Both the position numbers and the translations under genes were made by a program. 39,704 nucleotides of DNA from CAZIOH01 sp964540815 (GTDB taxonomy: Bacteria > Myxococcota_A > Polyangia > Fen-1088): assembly GCA_964540815.1 (NCBI GenBank), contig CAZIOH010000061.1, positions 1-39,704 on the forward strand. Direction: 5' to 3'. The notes beneath the pieces are model-generated. The model ran no database searches and was not told where the DNA came from. It saw only the letters and a program-made list of their open reading frames with translations. How positions within the stretch are numbered: the first letter of the stretch is position 1; every line of letters begins with the position of its first letter. Positions 6,701 to 15,073 of this stretch are shown piece by piece.

Positions 6701-9292
6701 TCAGCGCGGGCGGGCCGCGGACGGCACGGCCGGGACCGGTGCCTTGTCGTTGTAGAGCCAGGCATAGGTCAGGTACGAGGCGAGCACGCGCTTGGTGTAG
6801 TTGCGGGTCTCGTCGTACGGGATCTCCTCCATGAACTCGTCCATGGACAGGCTCCCCCGCTCCGTCAGCCAGCGATCGACCGCGCCCTCGCCGGCGTTGT
6901 AGGCCGCGATGGTGAGGGGCGCCGCCTTGAGGAAGTGTCCCCACAGGAACCCGAGGAAGCGGGCCCCGTATTCCAGGTTCTTGGCCGGGTCCATCAGGGT
7001 CTCCCGGGTGACGCGCGCCCCGTTCGAGAAGCGAGCCGCGGTCTTGACCAGCATCTGGGTCAGGCCGACCGCGTTGGCGAAGGATTCGATGCGGGGTGAA
7101 AACGCGCTCTCTTCGCGCATGATGGCCCACTGCAGGGACTCCGGGATCTGGTTGGCGCGGGCGTTCCTGGTCACCGCCTCGGGAAAGGCGCGCGGGTAGG
7201 CGAGACGCCACTTCGACTCGCCCACCCCCTCGGGATACTTGAGGCGGTAGTCGGTCAGGGTGTAGCGGGGGATGGAGTGCGCGGCGCTCCACACCCCCGC
7301 CCGATCGAGGAGGACGGCCGCGATCCACAGGAGCTCGTTGTTCTCGGCCTTGCTCTCCGCCTTTTCGGACCCGGTGTTGCCGCCGCCTTTGGCGTGCTTT
7401 TCACCCGAGGTCTGCAGCCCGAGCCGCGAGAGCTCGCGCCGGGCATCCGCGCCCTGGCCCATCCGCCCGAGATCGACGGCCCGCCGGAACCCGGCCTCGC
7501 CGAAGAGCGGCCTCGCGGCGAAGCGGAACGGTGCCGGCTCGTGGTGGCCGCTCGTCTTGCGGAGCGTGTGAATCAGGTTGGCGCGCAGGCGGGGCGCCGA
7601 CTCGCCGAGGCGGGTGAACGACAGCAGCGCATACACCGAGAGCGGGTACTCGCGGATCGCGCGCTCGTAGAACCGCTCGGCAGCGGCCCGATCCTTCTTC
7701 TTCTCCAGGATGCGGGCCTTCCAGTAGAGGGCGCGGCCTTCGGCGTACCACACGTCCTCGTGGGGGATGCGCGCGAGGTTCTCGTCGAGCCAGTGGGTCG
7801 CCTCGTCCCAGTCCTCGCGCCGCCAGGCCGAGTAGGCGAGCCGCCACAGCGCCTCGCCGAGCAGATCGCCTCTCGGATACTTCTCCGGGATCGCCTTCAA
7901 GATGGCGACCGCCTTGTCCTCTTCGCCGGCGTCGTGGGCCAGCTCTGCGGTGCGCAGGCGCGCGTCGTCGGCGTAGCTGTGGTCGGCGTGCTCGGCCTCG
8001 ACCAGCGCATAGCGCTTCTCGGCCGAGGCCCGCTCGCCGGCGGCGGCCCAGGAGCGGGCGCCCTGGTAGAGGGACTTCGCCCGCAGATCGCGGTTGCCGA
8101 CCCGGGCACAGGCGGCCTCCGCCTCGTCGAAGAGGGGCGCCGCCCGTGGCCGCTGGCGTTGCTTCCAGACCGACTGCGCCCGGTGGTAACGCGCCTGGCA
8201 TTCGAGCTCGAGCGTCAGCCCCTCGGCCGTGAGCGCGTTTCCGAACGCCGTCTCGGATTCGCCGTTCCGGTTGCGATCGAAGTACACCATCCCCCGGGTC
8301 ACCCACTCCTCCGCGGAGTGGGTGGCCACCACACCGGCGGTCCCGGCGGCGCTCCGGCGCGCGATGGTCTGCAGGCGCTCCTCGGCGCGCTCGCTCCAGG
8401 CCTCGAGGGGCGCCTCGGCCCATACCCGCCGGTAGAGCGCGATCACCCGGGTCCGCGGGTCGGCTTCACCGGTGGCGGGCTCGCCCGCCGCGCCGGCCTT
8501 GCTGCCCAGCTTCTCCAGCGCCTCGGCCTCCTCGAACATGGTCTCGGCGCGCCGCGGACCGTTCGGGAACCGGATCAAGTACTCGTCCGAGCCGCGCGCG
8601 GCCTCGGCCCACCGCCCGAGCGCGCGGTAGGCGTCGATGCGGACCAGATCCGTCTCGGCGCCGAGCACGCTCCCCTCGTCCACCTTGTTGGTCCAGTCGA
8701 GGGCATCCTCGCTGCGACCCGCGCGGAGCAGGCAGCGGGCAGCGTTGTACGCATGGTACGGCGCGAGCCGCGGATATTCCCGGTACAGGGTCTGGAAGAG
8801 GGCCGCGGCGTCAGCCCACCGCGACTGGTTCGCCCGCGCCAGCGCGAGCAGGAAGCGCGCCGCATGGCGCTCGTCCGCCGCACCGGCCCCGCCGCCGAGC
8901 TTGGCGATCCCCTTGACCAGCCCGGCCTCCGCCGTGACCCATTGCTCCTGCCGGAAGGCCATCGCAGCCTTGTGCAAGATGGCGCCCTTGAAGAAAGGCT
9001 CGAGCCAACCCGGCTCGAAGGCCACCGGCTTCTCTCGCCGCACGGTCCTTGGCGCGGGCCTGGTCAGGCGCGCGAGCTGCAACTCCGCCGGCGCCGCCGT
9101 CTCGGGCCCCTGCGGCTCGGGTGCTTCCTCGGGCGTGGGGGCGGCCACTCCCACTCCCGCGCCCATGCCCACGTCCAGGCTCTCGCTGGCCCACGCCCGC
9201 GGCGCCCCGCCGGCCGCGGCTCCCGCCATGGCTGCCCAGGTGAGGAGCAGGAGCGAGGGGCACCTTGGCGTGCGCGGGGGGCGACGATCCAC
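6701..9292 (-). CDS. Slt70-like soluble lytic transglycosylase with TPR-like superhelix
   Basis: An 863-residue exported protein. A GTG start gives a Sec signal (RRPPR n-region, LLLL core, cleavage near AWA). The long middle is alpha-helical with TPR-like repeats (ALYWKARILEKKKDRAAAERFYERA and similar), like the ring of Slt70. The C-terminal SLT domain has REES with catalytic Glu about 728, GLTQML, AAYNAGEGAVDRW and YVKRV-type ETRNYTKRV motifs. It would cleave peptidoglycan between MurNAc and GlcNAc, leaving 1,6-anhydroMurNAc. It is longer than E. coli Slt70 (about 645 residues) because of an expanded helical region. A Lys/Gly-rich insert lies near residues 620-650. Confidence 0.92.
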   Translation of the reverse strand: MDRRPPRTPRCPSLLLLTWAAMAGAAAGGAPRAWASESLDVGMGAGVGVAAPTPEEAPEPQGPETAAPAELQLARLTRPAPRTVRREKPVAFEPGWLEPFFKGAILHKAAMAFRQEQWVTAEAGLVKGIAKLGGGAGAADERHAARFLLALARANQSRWADAAALFQTLYREYPRLAPYHAYNAARCLLRAGRSEDALDWTNKVDEGSVLGAETDLVRIDAYRALGRWAEAARGSDEYLIRFPNGPRRAETMFEEAEALEKLGSKAGAAGEPATGEADPRTRVIALYRRVWAEAPLEAWSERAEERLQTIARRSAAGTAGVVATHSAEEWVTRGMVYFDRNRNGESETAFGNALTAEGLTLELECQARYHRAQSVWKQRQRPRAAPLFDEAEAACARVGNRDLRAKSLYQGARSWAAAGERASAEKRYALVEAEHADHSYADDARLRTAELAHDAGEEDKAVAILKAIPEKYPRGDLLGEALWRLAYSAWRREDWDEATHWLDENLARIPHEDVWYAEGRALYWKARILEKKKDRAAAERFYERAIREYPLSVYALLSFTRLGESAPRLRANLIHTLRKTSGHHEPAPFRFAARPLFGEAGFRRAVDLGRMGQGADARRELSRLGLQTSGEKHAKGGGNTGSEKAESKAENNELLWIAAVLLDRAGVWSAAHSIPRYTLTDYRLKYPEGVGESKWRLAYPRAFPEAVTRNARANQIPESLQWAIMREESAFSPRIESFANAVGLTQMLVKTAARFSNGARVTRETLMDPAKNLEYGARFLGFLWGHFLKAAPLTIAAYNAGEGAVDRWLTERGSLSMDEFMEEIPYDETRNYTKRVLASYLTYAWLYNDKAPVPAVPSAARPR

Positions 9293-9376
9293 CGCGAGAG
9301 CCTAGTGTCCTGTCTGACGAAAGCGCCACATTTTTCGCCGACGAACCGGTCCGGCCGCTGCGTTGCTCGTCCTCGA

Positions 9377-9392
9377 CGTCCCTGCGGGGACG
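9377..9392 (-). terminator. Hairpin after the diguanylate cyclase gene
   Basis: CGTCCC-TGCG-GGGACG, a perfect 6-bp stem 25 bases beyond the stop of the GGDEF gene on the minus strand. It is not followed by a U-run, so it is only a weak terminator candidate. Confidence 0.35.
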
Positions 9393-9416
9393 CCTCGCCG
9401 TCCGTGCTTGCAGCGC

Positions 9417-10316
9417 TCAGAGCACCTGATGGACCGAGACCCGATTGCGTCCGCCCTGCTTGGACGCGTAGAGGGCGGCATCCGCGGCCGAGACCAGGGC
9501 GGCCGCGTCCTTGATGGCGGCGTCCGGCAGCCCCGCCAGTCCGACGCTGATGGTGATCGAGATGACCTTCCCGTCGTGCGAGAAGGTCCGGCTCTCGGCG
9601 GCTCGCCGCAACCGCTCCCCGACCACCTGTCCCTGCGCCAGATCCGAGCCACGACAGATGACGGCGAACTCCTCGCCGCCGTAGCGCGCGAAGACGTCCT
9701 CGGCCCGCAGGGACATCAGCATCAAGGCCGACAGCTCCGAGAGCACGGTGTCGCCGGCCTGGTGGCCGTAGGTGTCGTTGATCTTCTTGAAGTGATCGAT
9801 GTCGAACATCACCAGCGTCAACGGCGAGCCATGCCGGACGGAGTAGGTGAACTCGCTCTCCAGGCGATCGCCGAAGTACTTCTTGTTGAACGCCTTGGTC
9901 AGCCCGTCGCGCAGCGCCGACTCGTACATCTGGCGCTGGAAGACCTCGTCGAGGTTGTCGTGGTAGGTGAACTTGAGGATGGTGGTGGACCCGACCAGGA
10001 TCTTGTCGCCATCCACCAGCGGGCGGGTGGCGACCTTGGCGCCGTTGCAGAAGGTGCCGTTGGTCGATCCGAGATCGCGCAGCACGATCTCGTTGCCGGC
10101 CAGCACGACCTCCGCGTGCTCCCGCGAGATGCCGTCGTCGATCAGGCGAACCTGCGCCTTGGCGCCGCGCCCGATGACGGTGCGCTCCTGCTCGATCTTG
10201 AACATCTCCCCCACGGCAGAGCCGGCCAGCACCACCAGATACGCGCGATCCCGCTTCTGCTCCGTGGCCGCGGGCGTCGGAGGCTCGAACATGCGCGTAT
10301 TCTCGTCTACCGCCAT
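9417..10316 (-). CDS. FHA-GGDEF diguanylate cyclase
   Basis: A 299-residue cytosolic protein. The FHA domain (about 25-115) has GRG, SREH and GSTNGTF, the residues that read phosphothreonine. The GGDEF domain (about 132-299) has DGLT, FDIDHFKKIND and the active-site signature GGEEF at 213-217. The inhibitory I-site RAED (204-207) sits exactly five residues before it, so synthesis of c-di-GMP with product inhibition is likely. Phosphothreonine input from a Ser/Thr kinase is inferred from the FHA domain. The start is uncertain: Met at 10316 is used, but in-frame Mets upstream (to 10418) and at residue 9 are possible and none has a clear ribosome site. It follows ispA on the same strand by 132 bases. 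Confidence 0.92.
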   Translation of the reverse strand: MAVDENTRMFEPPTPAATEQKRDRAYLVVLAGSAVGEMFKIEQERTVIGRGAKAQVRLIDDGISREHAEVVLAGNEIVLRDLGSTNGTFCNGAKVATRPLVDGDKILVGSTTILKFTYHDNLDEVFQRQMYESALRDGLTKAFNKKYFGDRLESEFTYSVRHGSPLTLVMFDIDHFKKINDTYGHQAGDTVLSELSALMLMSLRAEDVFARYGGEEFAVICRGSDLAQGQVVGERLRRAAESRTFSHDGKVISITISVGLAGLPDAAIKDAAALVSAADAALYASKQGGRNRVSVHQVL

Positions 10317-10387
10317 AGGTGAGATCGTAACACAGGGTTCCATTTCGATATCGGCGGCTCCGGGCGTTCCTTGAGCGCGAAAACCCA

Positions 10388-10442
10388 TGTGTGTCGGTCC
10401 CACACACCCAGGGCCCAATTCCCGTCCTCGTCGAGGGCCCTG
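10388..10442 (-). terminator. Two hairpins downstream of the prenyl synthase gene
   Basis: A perfect 8-bp stem, CAGGGCCC (10409-10416) with GGGCCCTG (10435-10442), encloses an 18-nt loop 7 bases beyond the ispA stop. A second stem, TGTGTG (10388-10393) with CACACA (10401-10406), follows. There is no U-run; it may act as a processing or Rho-linked 3' end. Confidence 0.4.
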
Positions 10443-10448
10443 AGGCTT

Positions 10449-11318
10449 TCAGCCGCGGCGCGCGCCTGAGAGGAGGGCGTCGGCCAGGTCGCCGAGCAAG
10501 CTCGCGTGCTCGGGGTGGGGGAGACGGGAGAGGGAAGTGCGGGCCTCCTCCACCAGCTCGCGCAGGCGATCCATCGCGCGGGAGGCATGGTCCGGGTGAT
10601 CTCCATCGTCCAGATCGTCGGCGTGCTGGAACGCGACGCCATAGAGGTGACCGAAGCGACCGATCTGCGCGATGACCTCGCTCGAGGCTCCGCTGGCCGC
10701 CGCGCCGACCTCGACGGCGGCCTGGAAGAGGGCCGCGGTCTTCTCGCCGTGCAGTCGTTCGAGCGCATCGAGGTCCGACGGAGCGGCCTCTCCGAGATCC
10801 CGGGCCTGTCCCCGGACCATGCCCGCCACCCCGGCCCCCCGGGCCAGGGCCAGGGCCGCCCGCCCGAACGCCTCGGGACGCCCCGAGGTGACGGCCGCCT
10901 CCGCGATCCACTCGAAGGCCAGGGTCAAGAGGGCGTCGCCCGCCAGGATCGCCGTCGCCTCGCCGAAGACCTTGTGGTTGCTCGGCTTGCCGCGGCGGAA
11001 GTCGTCGTCGTCCATGGCCGGCAGATCGTCGTGAATGAGCGAGTAGCAGTGGATCAGCTCGACCGCCGCGGCGGCGATCCGGACCGCGCCATCGGTCGGA
11101 GCCGAGACATGATGGCCCCCCCCCGCGGTCGCCTCGGCCGCCGCCAGGGCCAGGATGGGGCGCAGGCGCTTCCCCGGCGCCAGCAGGGAGTAGCGCATGG
11201 ACTCGACCAGTCGACCCGGATCATCGGCCTCCGCCGGCAAGCGGCCGGACAGGGTCTCTTCTATCTCGCGTCGGCGGGCCGCCAGCCACGCCTCGAGCCC
11301 GGGGCGGCTAGTCGCCAT
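10449..11318 (-). CDS. ispA: Polyprenyl (farnesyl/geranyl) diphosphate synthase
   Basis: A 289-residue short-chain isoprenyl diphosphate synthase. It has GKRLRP (substrate binding, about 49-54), the first Asp-rich motif DDLPAMD (97-103) with the two-residue insertion of bacterial FPP synthases, GD-L-A-E, and a second Asp motif DDLDDGD (234-240). It would condense IPP with DMAPP/GPP. Oddly, the 25 or so residues that normally follow the second motif and carry GK-x-G-D and K-x-TY are missing; the chain goes straight to the last helices. The ATG overlaps the xseB stop by 11 bases, as in the common xseB-ispA pairing, but dxs does not follow. Chain length of the product is not certain. Confidence 0.9.
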   Translation of the reverse strand: MATSRPGLEAWLAARRREIEETLSGRLPAEADDPGRLVESMRYSLLAPGKRLRPILALAAAEATAGGGHHVSAPTDGAVRIAAAAVELIHCYSLIHDDLPAMDDDDFRRGKPSNHKVFGEATAILAGDALLTLAFEWIAEAAVTSGRPEAFGRAALALARGAGVAGMVRGQARDLGEAAPSDLDALERLHGEKTAALFQAAVEVGAAASGASSEVIAQIGRFGHLYGVAFQHADDLDDGDHPDHASRAMDRLRELVEEARTSLSRLPHPEHASLLGDLADALLSGARRG

Positions 11319-11595
11319 CGCCAGACGAAGCGGCCGTGCCCGGGGCCACCTGCTGCTCGAACGGGGCGGTGCGCGCGCTCGCCGCCGGTCCGGCCAGCAG
11401 AACCTCGACCTTGCGCTCGGCGGAGTCCAGGATCCCGGCGCCGCGGCGGCACAGCTCGATGCCCTCCTCGAAGAACTTCAAGCTGTCCTCGAGGGACAAG
11501 TTGCCGCTTTCCAGCTTCTCGACCACGCCCCGCAACCGACCGAGCAGGTCGTCGAACCGTTCGTCGGCCGCGCCGGTTTTCTCAGGACCACCCAT
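11308..11595 (-). CDS. xseB: Exodeoxyribonuclease VII small subunit
   Basis: A 95-residue protein matching XseB: FDDLLGRLRGVVEKLESGNLSLEDSL-like core, FEEGIEL, and a C-terminal helix ending in a low-complexity tail (residues 70-95). XseB coats XseA to form exonuclease VII, which degrades single-stranded DNA to oligonucleotides. xseA is not in the window. It is first of the xseB-ispA pair and divergent from the Fur-family gene; only a weak ribosome site precedes the ATG. Confidence 0.93.
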   Translation of the reverse strand: MGGPEKTGAADERFDDLLGRLRGVVEKLESGNLSLEDSLKFFEEGIELCRRGAGILDSAERKVEVLLAGPAASARTAPFEQQVAPGTAASSGDGD

Positions 11596-11684
11596 GGCAC
11601 GTTCTTACCACGGCGCCAGGAAGGCCGCGGCCGTCTCGCCGCCTCCCCTCCGACTTTCCTCCTGGTAAGGGCGGGGGTTGAAGT

Positions 11685-11690
11685 TACAAT
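11685..11690 (+). promoter_or_regulatory. -10-like TACAAT before the Fur-family gene
   Basis: TACAAT fits a sigma-70 -10 box, but the -35 about 17 bases upstream is poor (CTGGTA). An AGGAAGG at 11695-11701 lies 27 bases before the chosen ATG and 16 bases before an out-of-frame ATG at 11718 that opens an 8-codon frame overlapping the gene start. Confidence 0.3.
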
Positions 11691-11728
11691 CCCCAGGAAG
11701 GCGTCGTGCGCCAGCAAATGGACCGGTC

Positions 11729-12268
11729 ATGCCAGCAAATCTGAGCGTCGGAAAAGCCGCGGGCGACGAGAAGCCCAGGGAGTCCGTCGCGGGCGCCAAG
11801 ACCACCTGGCAGGCCTACCTGCGCAAGAAGGGGCTCAAGACCACCCAGCAGCGCGAGGCGATCGTGGACGCGTTCCTGCGCAGCTCAGGTCACGTGGCCC
11901 TCGAGGAGCTGCTGGCGCGGGCGCGGCGGACCCATCCGGGCGTGGGCCTCGCCACCGTCTATCGCAGCGTGAAGCTCCTCGAGGAGGCGGGCCTCGCCGC
12001 GAGCCGCCAGTTCGAGTCGGGGCACACCCTGTACGAGGCGACCCAGGGGCGCTCCCACCACGACCACCTCATCTGCCAGCGCTGTGGGTTCATCGTCGAG
12101 TTCGAGAGCGACGAGATCGAGCGCCTGCAGGAGTCGGCCGCGCGAAAGATGGGGTTCAACGTGCTCCGGCACCGGCACGAGCTCTTCGGCCTGTGCGAGA
12201 AGGCACAGGGCGCGCCGAACGGGCGCTGTCCGGGCGAGGAGGCCGCCCGCCCGGTGTCACGGAGGTAG
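11729..12268 (+). CDS. Fur-family transcriptional regulator
   Basis: A 179-residue protein. The N-terminal winged helix (about 25-95) contains LKTTQQREAIVDAF and GLATVYRSVKLLEEAGL, the recognition helix of Fur/Zur/PerR. The dimerisation domain has HHDHLICQRCGFIVEF, with Cys116/Cys119 for the structural zinc and His residues 110, 111 and 113 at the regulatory site. The second CxxC of many Fur proteins is broken: only Cys156 and a distant Cys167 remain. The metal sensed is undetermined. An extra ~25-residue N-terminal tail precedes the fold. An alternative TTG at 11678 is less likely. It converges on the TlpA-like gene. Confidence 0.9.
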   Translation: MPANLSVGKAAGDEKPRESVAGAKTTWQAYLRKKGLKTTQQREAIVDAFLRSSGHVALEELLARARRTHPGVGLATVYRSVKLLEEAGLAASRQFESGHTLYEATQGRSHHDHLICQRCGFIVEFESDEIERLQESAARKMGFNVLRHRHELFGLCEKAQGAPNGRCPGEEAARPVSRR

Positions 12269-12297
12269 TCCGCGCGGGAGCGGCCCGCCGCGTCTCG

Positions 12298-12915
12298 TCA
12301 CCGAGCCGCGGCCAGGTCCTGAAGGCGCTTCTCGATCTCGGGTGCGTCCGCGGGCAGAAAGCCGCTGTTCACGTGGCGGACGATCCCGGCGCGGTCGATC
12401 ACGTACGAGGTCGGCATCTTGTCCGGCTGCAGCGTGTCGGCGATGGCGCCCTTCTCGTCGTGCGCGATGGTCAAGGTCCAGCGGGAGCGCACCGCCAGGA
12501 ACTTGTCCAGGTTGGCCCGCTCCTGATCGATGGAGACGGCCAGGATCTCGACCCCGCGTGCCCGCAGGCGCCCGGCCATGGCGTCCAGGATGGGGAGCTC
12601 CTGCTTGCAGGGGACACACCACGACGCCCACACGTCGAGCAAGACCACCTTGCCCTTCAGGCTGGCGAGCGCGAGGGGGCGGCCGTCCAGGCGCTTCACC
12701 ACGAGATCGGGCGCGGGTCGCCCGACGGCCGCCGCGGTCTCGGTCGGGGTCGCGGTCGATGCGTTCGCCCTCCGGCCCTCCGTGGCGGAGGTGGCGCACC
12801 CCCACCCCCCGAGGCCCATCCCCGCGGCGAGGGCCAGCGCACGACCCAGGCGGGCGACGCCGACGCTCCACAGGATCGTCGTGCGTCGAGCAGGTCTCGA
12901 GCCGTCCTCCTTCAC
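12298..12915 (-). CDS. TlpA/ResA-like membrane-anchored thioredoxin
   Basis: A 205-residue protein with an N-terminal hydrophobic segment (about 24-39) ending in GWGC, a poor lipobox with Cys40, so it is either a lipoprotein or a membrane-anchored protein. The thioredoxin fold (about 65-200) has the redox motif WCVPC at Cys100/Cys103 and the cis-proline segment MPTSYVID. Such proteins reduce disulfides in the periplasm, often for cytochrome c assembly. It follows the DsbA-like gene closely (19-base gap). The start is GTG at 12915 inside a short GTGAA repeat and is uncertain. Confidence 0.85.
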   Translation of the reverse strand: MKEDGSRPARRTTILWSVGVARLGRALALAAGMGLGGWGCATSATEGRRANASTATPTETAAAVGRPAPDLVVKRLDGRPLALASLKGKVVLLDVWASWCVPCKQELPILDAMAGRLRARGVEILAVSIDQERANLDKFLAVRSRWTLTIAHDEKGAIADTLQPDKMPTSYVIDRAGIVRHVNSGFLPADAPEIEKRLQDLAAAR

Positions 12916-12938
12916 CCGTTCACTCGTTCACTCTTCAC
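12911..12938. repeat. Short TTCAC repeat across a gene junction
   Basis: TTCAC recurs four times, starting at 12911, 12919, 12927 and 12934 (period 7-8). On the minus strand it reads GTGAA and supplies both the TGA stop of the DsbA-like gene (12935-12937) and the GTG start of the TlpA-like gene (12913-12915). Confidence 0.7.
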
Positions 12939-13897
12939 CTGCCGAGCTCTTCCTTGATCCACTCGCGCAGGCTCTCGGTGTCCTTGGCGTCGGTGTACTC
13001 GCGGCCGTTGATGTAGAGGGTCGGCGTCGACGAGAGCCCCAGCGTGGTGCCGTCGACCCGGTCCTTCTGGACCCGCGCCTTGGTCTTCGGATCGTCGAGA
13101 TCCGTGCGGAACTTGGTGACGTTGAGCCCGACCTCCTTGCCGAACTTCTCCATCTCGGCCGGGCTGAGGCCGTCCTGGTTCTCCCAGAGCTTGTCCTGGA
13201 AGGGCCAGAACTTGCCCTGCTTCTGGGCCGCGACGGCCGCTTCCGCCGCCAGCCGCGCGTTGACGTGCTGGGGCAGGGGATAGTGCTTGAAGTAGAGGCG
13301 AACGTCGCCCTTGAACTCGTCCAGGATCTGACGGAGGACCGGCTGGAAGCGCTTGCAGTGCGGACACTCGTAGTCGGCGAACTCGACCAGCGTGACGCGC
13401 GCGTTCGGGCTCCCCTCCACCGGGGCCTCGGCCACGTCGATGGTGTGGGACTCGGTGTTCCGGTACCGCTTGTCCAGGGACTCGACGATCTCGCTCTGGG
13501 TGTAGCCTTGGTCGGCCAGGTGGGCCACGTACTTCACGGCGTTGAGCGAGCGCCGACAGCTCGCGTCCTTCTTGGCGGACGCGAGCAGGCTTTGACCCTT
13601 GCCGCACACCGAGGCCTCGCCGTTGACGGTGCGAAAGAACACCTTGCGGGCCGTCTCGTCGAGCCGCGAGACGTCCACCCCGCTCGGTGCGACGGTGTCG
13701 AGGCCAGGCTCTTGCCCGGTGTCGGCGCCGGCGGCGGCGACCTGCCCGGAAGGCTTCTGCGAGGGGCCCGGCTCCGAGCCCGAGGCGGAGGGGGCGGAGT
13801 GGGCCTCGGGCGGGCTCTTCGCACAGGCGCCCACCGACACCAGGGACGCCGAGCCGGCCACGTACGCCACCACCATCAAGATTTTCACGGGGCGCAT
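12935..13897 (-). CDS. DsbA-like thioredoxin-fold lipoprotein
   Basis: A 320-residue protein. The N-terminus RPVKILMVVAYVAGSASLVSVGAC is a lipoprotein signal with lipobox VGAC and lipidated Cys25. A Pro/Ser/Ala-rich linker (26-70) follows, then a helical region with Cys98 and Cys114, then a DsbA/thioredoxin_4 domain (about 150-320) with VEFADYECPHC, redox Cys178/Cys181, and the cis-Pro segment SSTPTLYING. It probably forms or isomerises disulfides in the periplasm. The start at 13897 fits the signal peptide. A good promoter at 13907-13935 leaves only about 3 bases of leader. It is divergent from the nuo cluster and upstream of the TlpA-like gene. Confidence 0.88.
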   Translation of the reverse strand: MRPVKILMVVAYVAGSASLVSVGACAKSPPEAHSAPSASGSEPGPSQKPSGQVAAAGADTGQEPGLDTVAPSGVDVSRLDETARKVFFRTVNGEASVCGKGQSLLASAKKDASCRRSLNAVKYVAHLADQGYTQSEIVESLDKRYRNTESHTIDVAEAPVEGSPNARVTLVEFADYECPHCKRFQPVLRQILDEFKGDVRLYFKHYPLPQHVNARLAAEAAVAAQKQGKFWPFQDKLWENQDGLSPAEMEKFGKEVGLNVTKFRTDLDDPKTKARVQKDRVDGTTLGLSSTPTLYINGREYTDAKDTESLREWIKEELGR

Positions 13898-13906
13898 TCC
13901 GGGACA

Positions 13907-13935
13907 GGTATAAGAACACCGGGTGGCCGAGTCAA
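13907..13935 (-). promoter_or_regulatory. Sigma-70-type promoter for the DsbA-like gene
   Basis: On the minus strand, TTGACT (13935-13930) and TATACC (13912-13907) are 17 bases apart. The expected transcript start is near 13900, about 3 bases before the ATG at 13897, which implies a near-leaderless mRNA. Confidence 0.6.
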
Positions 13936-13989
13936 TTGTTTCCGGTCGCCGTCGAGACCGTCGGTGGTGCCGGCAAACCACCGCAACCG

Positions 13990-14018
13990 TTGACGTCGGA
14001 GGGGGACACCACTATAAC
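13990..14018 (+). promoter_or_regulatory. Sigma-70-type promoter for the nuo cluster
   Basis: TTGACG (13990-13995), an exact 17-base spacer and TATAAC (14013-14018) give a near-consensus promoter. The expected start is near 14025, about 22 bases before the nuoA ATG. It is back to back with the promoter of the DsbA-like gene. Confidence 0.7.
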
Positions 14019-14046
14019 CGGCACGGCTCGAGGTCGCCGAGAATCC

Positions 14047-14448
14047 ATGACATCAGACTACGTCCCAGTCGCCCTCACCATTCTGATTTCCGTCGGGTTC
14101 GCCCTGCTGTTGACGGCGGCGGCCAAGTATCTCGGTCCTGGGCGCAAGAGCGCCGCCAAGGACTACCCGTACGAGTGCGGCTCCGAGGTGATCGGCAGCC
14201 CGCGGACCCGCTTCGAGATCAAGTTCTACCAGGTCGCCATCCTCTTCCTGGTGTTCGATATCGAGACCGCGTTCCTCTACCCGTGGGCGCTGCGCTACCG
14301 CGAGCTGTCCTGCACGGGCGCGCTGGTGGACGGCGTCTGCACCGCGGGTGTGTCATTCTTCGGGCTCTCCGAAATCCTGGTCTTCATGAGCGTCCTGATC
14401 GTCGCGCTGGCCTACGTGTGGCGAAAGCGCGCCATCGGGTGGGAGTAG
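14047..14448 (+). CDS. nuoA: NADH-quinone oxidoreductase subunit A
   Basis: A 133-residue membrane subunit of complex I. There are three transmembrane helices (about 7-29, 62-84, 101-122). Conserved motifs are the YECG segment with its cysteine in the loop near the quinone site, the RF-IKFY-VAILFLVFDIE segment, and the acidic DIE residues in helix 2. A loop between helices 2 and 3 is slightly enlarged and carries two cysteines. It is first in nuoABCDGHI, with nuoB starting 4 bases after its stop. The promoter lies 29 bases upstream of the ATG. Confidence 0.95.
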   Translation: MTSDYVPVALTILISVGFALLLTAAAKYLGPGRKSAAKDYPYECGSEVIGSPRTRFEIKFYQVAILFLVFDIETAFLYPWALRYRELSCTGALVDGVCTAGVSFFGLSEILVFMSVLIVALAYVWRKRAIGWE

Positions 14449-14452
14449 TCCA

Positions 14453-15070
<618 letters not shown>

Positions 15071-15073
15071 CCC

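Noticed and set aside
4482..7328. 948-codon minus-strand frame opposite dnaJ and the methyltransferase gene
   Set aside because: It is antisense to two clear genes, with Arg/His/Gly-rich composition typical of high-GC shadow frames.
7277..9514. 745-codon plus-strand frame opposite the transglycosylase gene
   Set aside because: Shadow frame; the minus strand has a signal peptide, helical repeats and a complete SLT catalytic domain.
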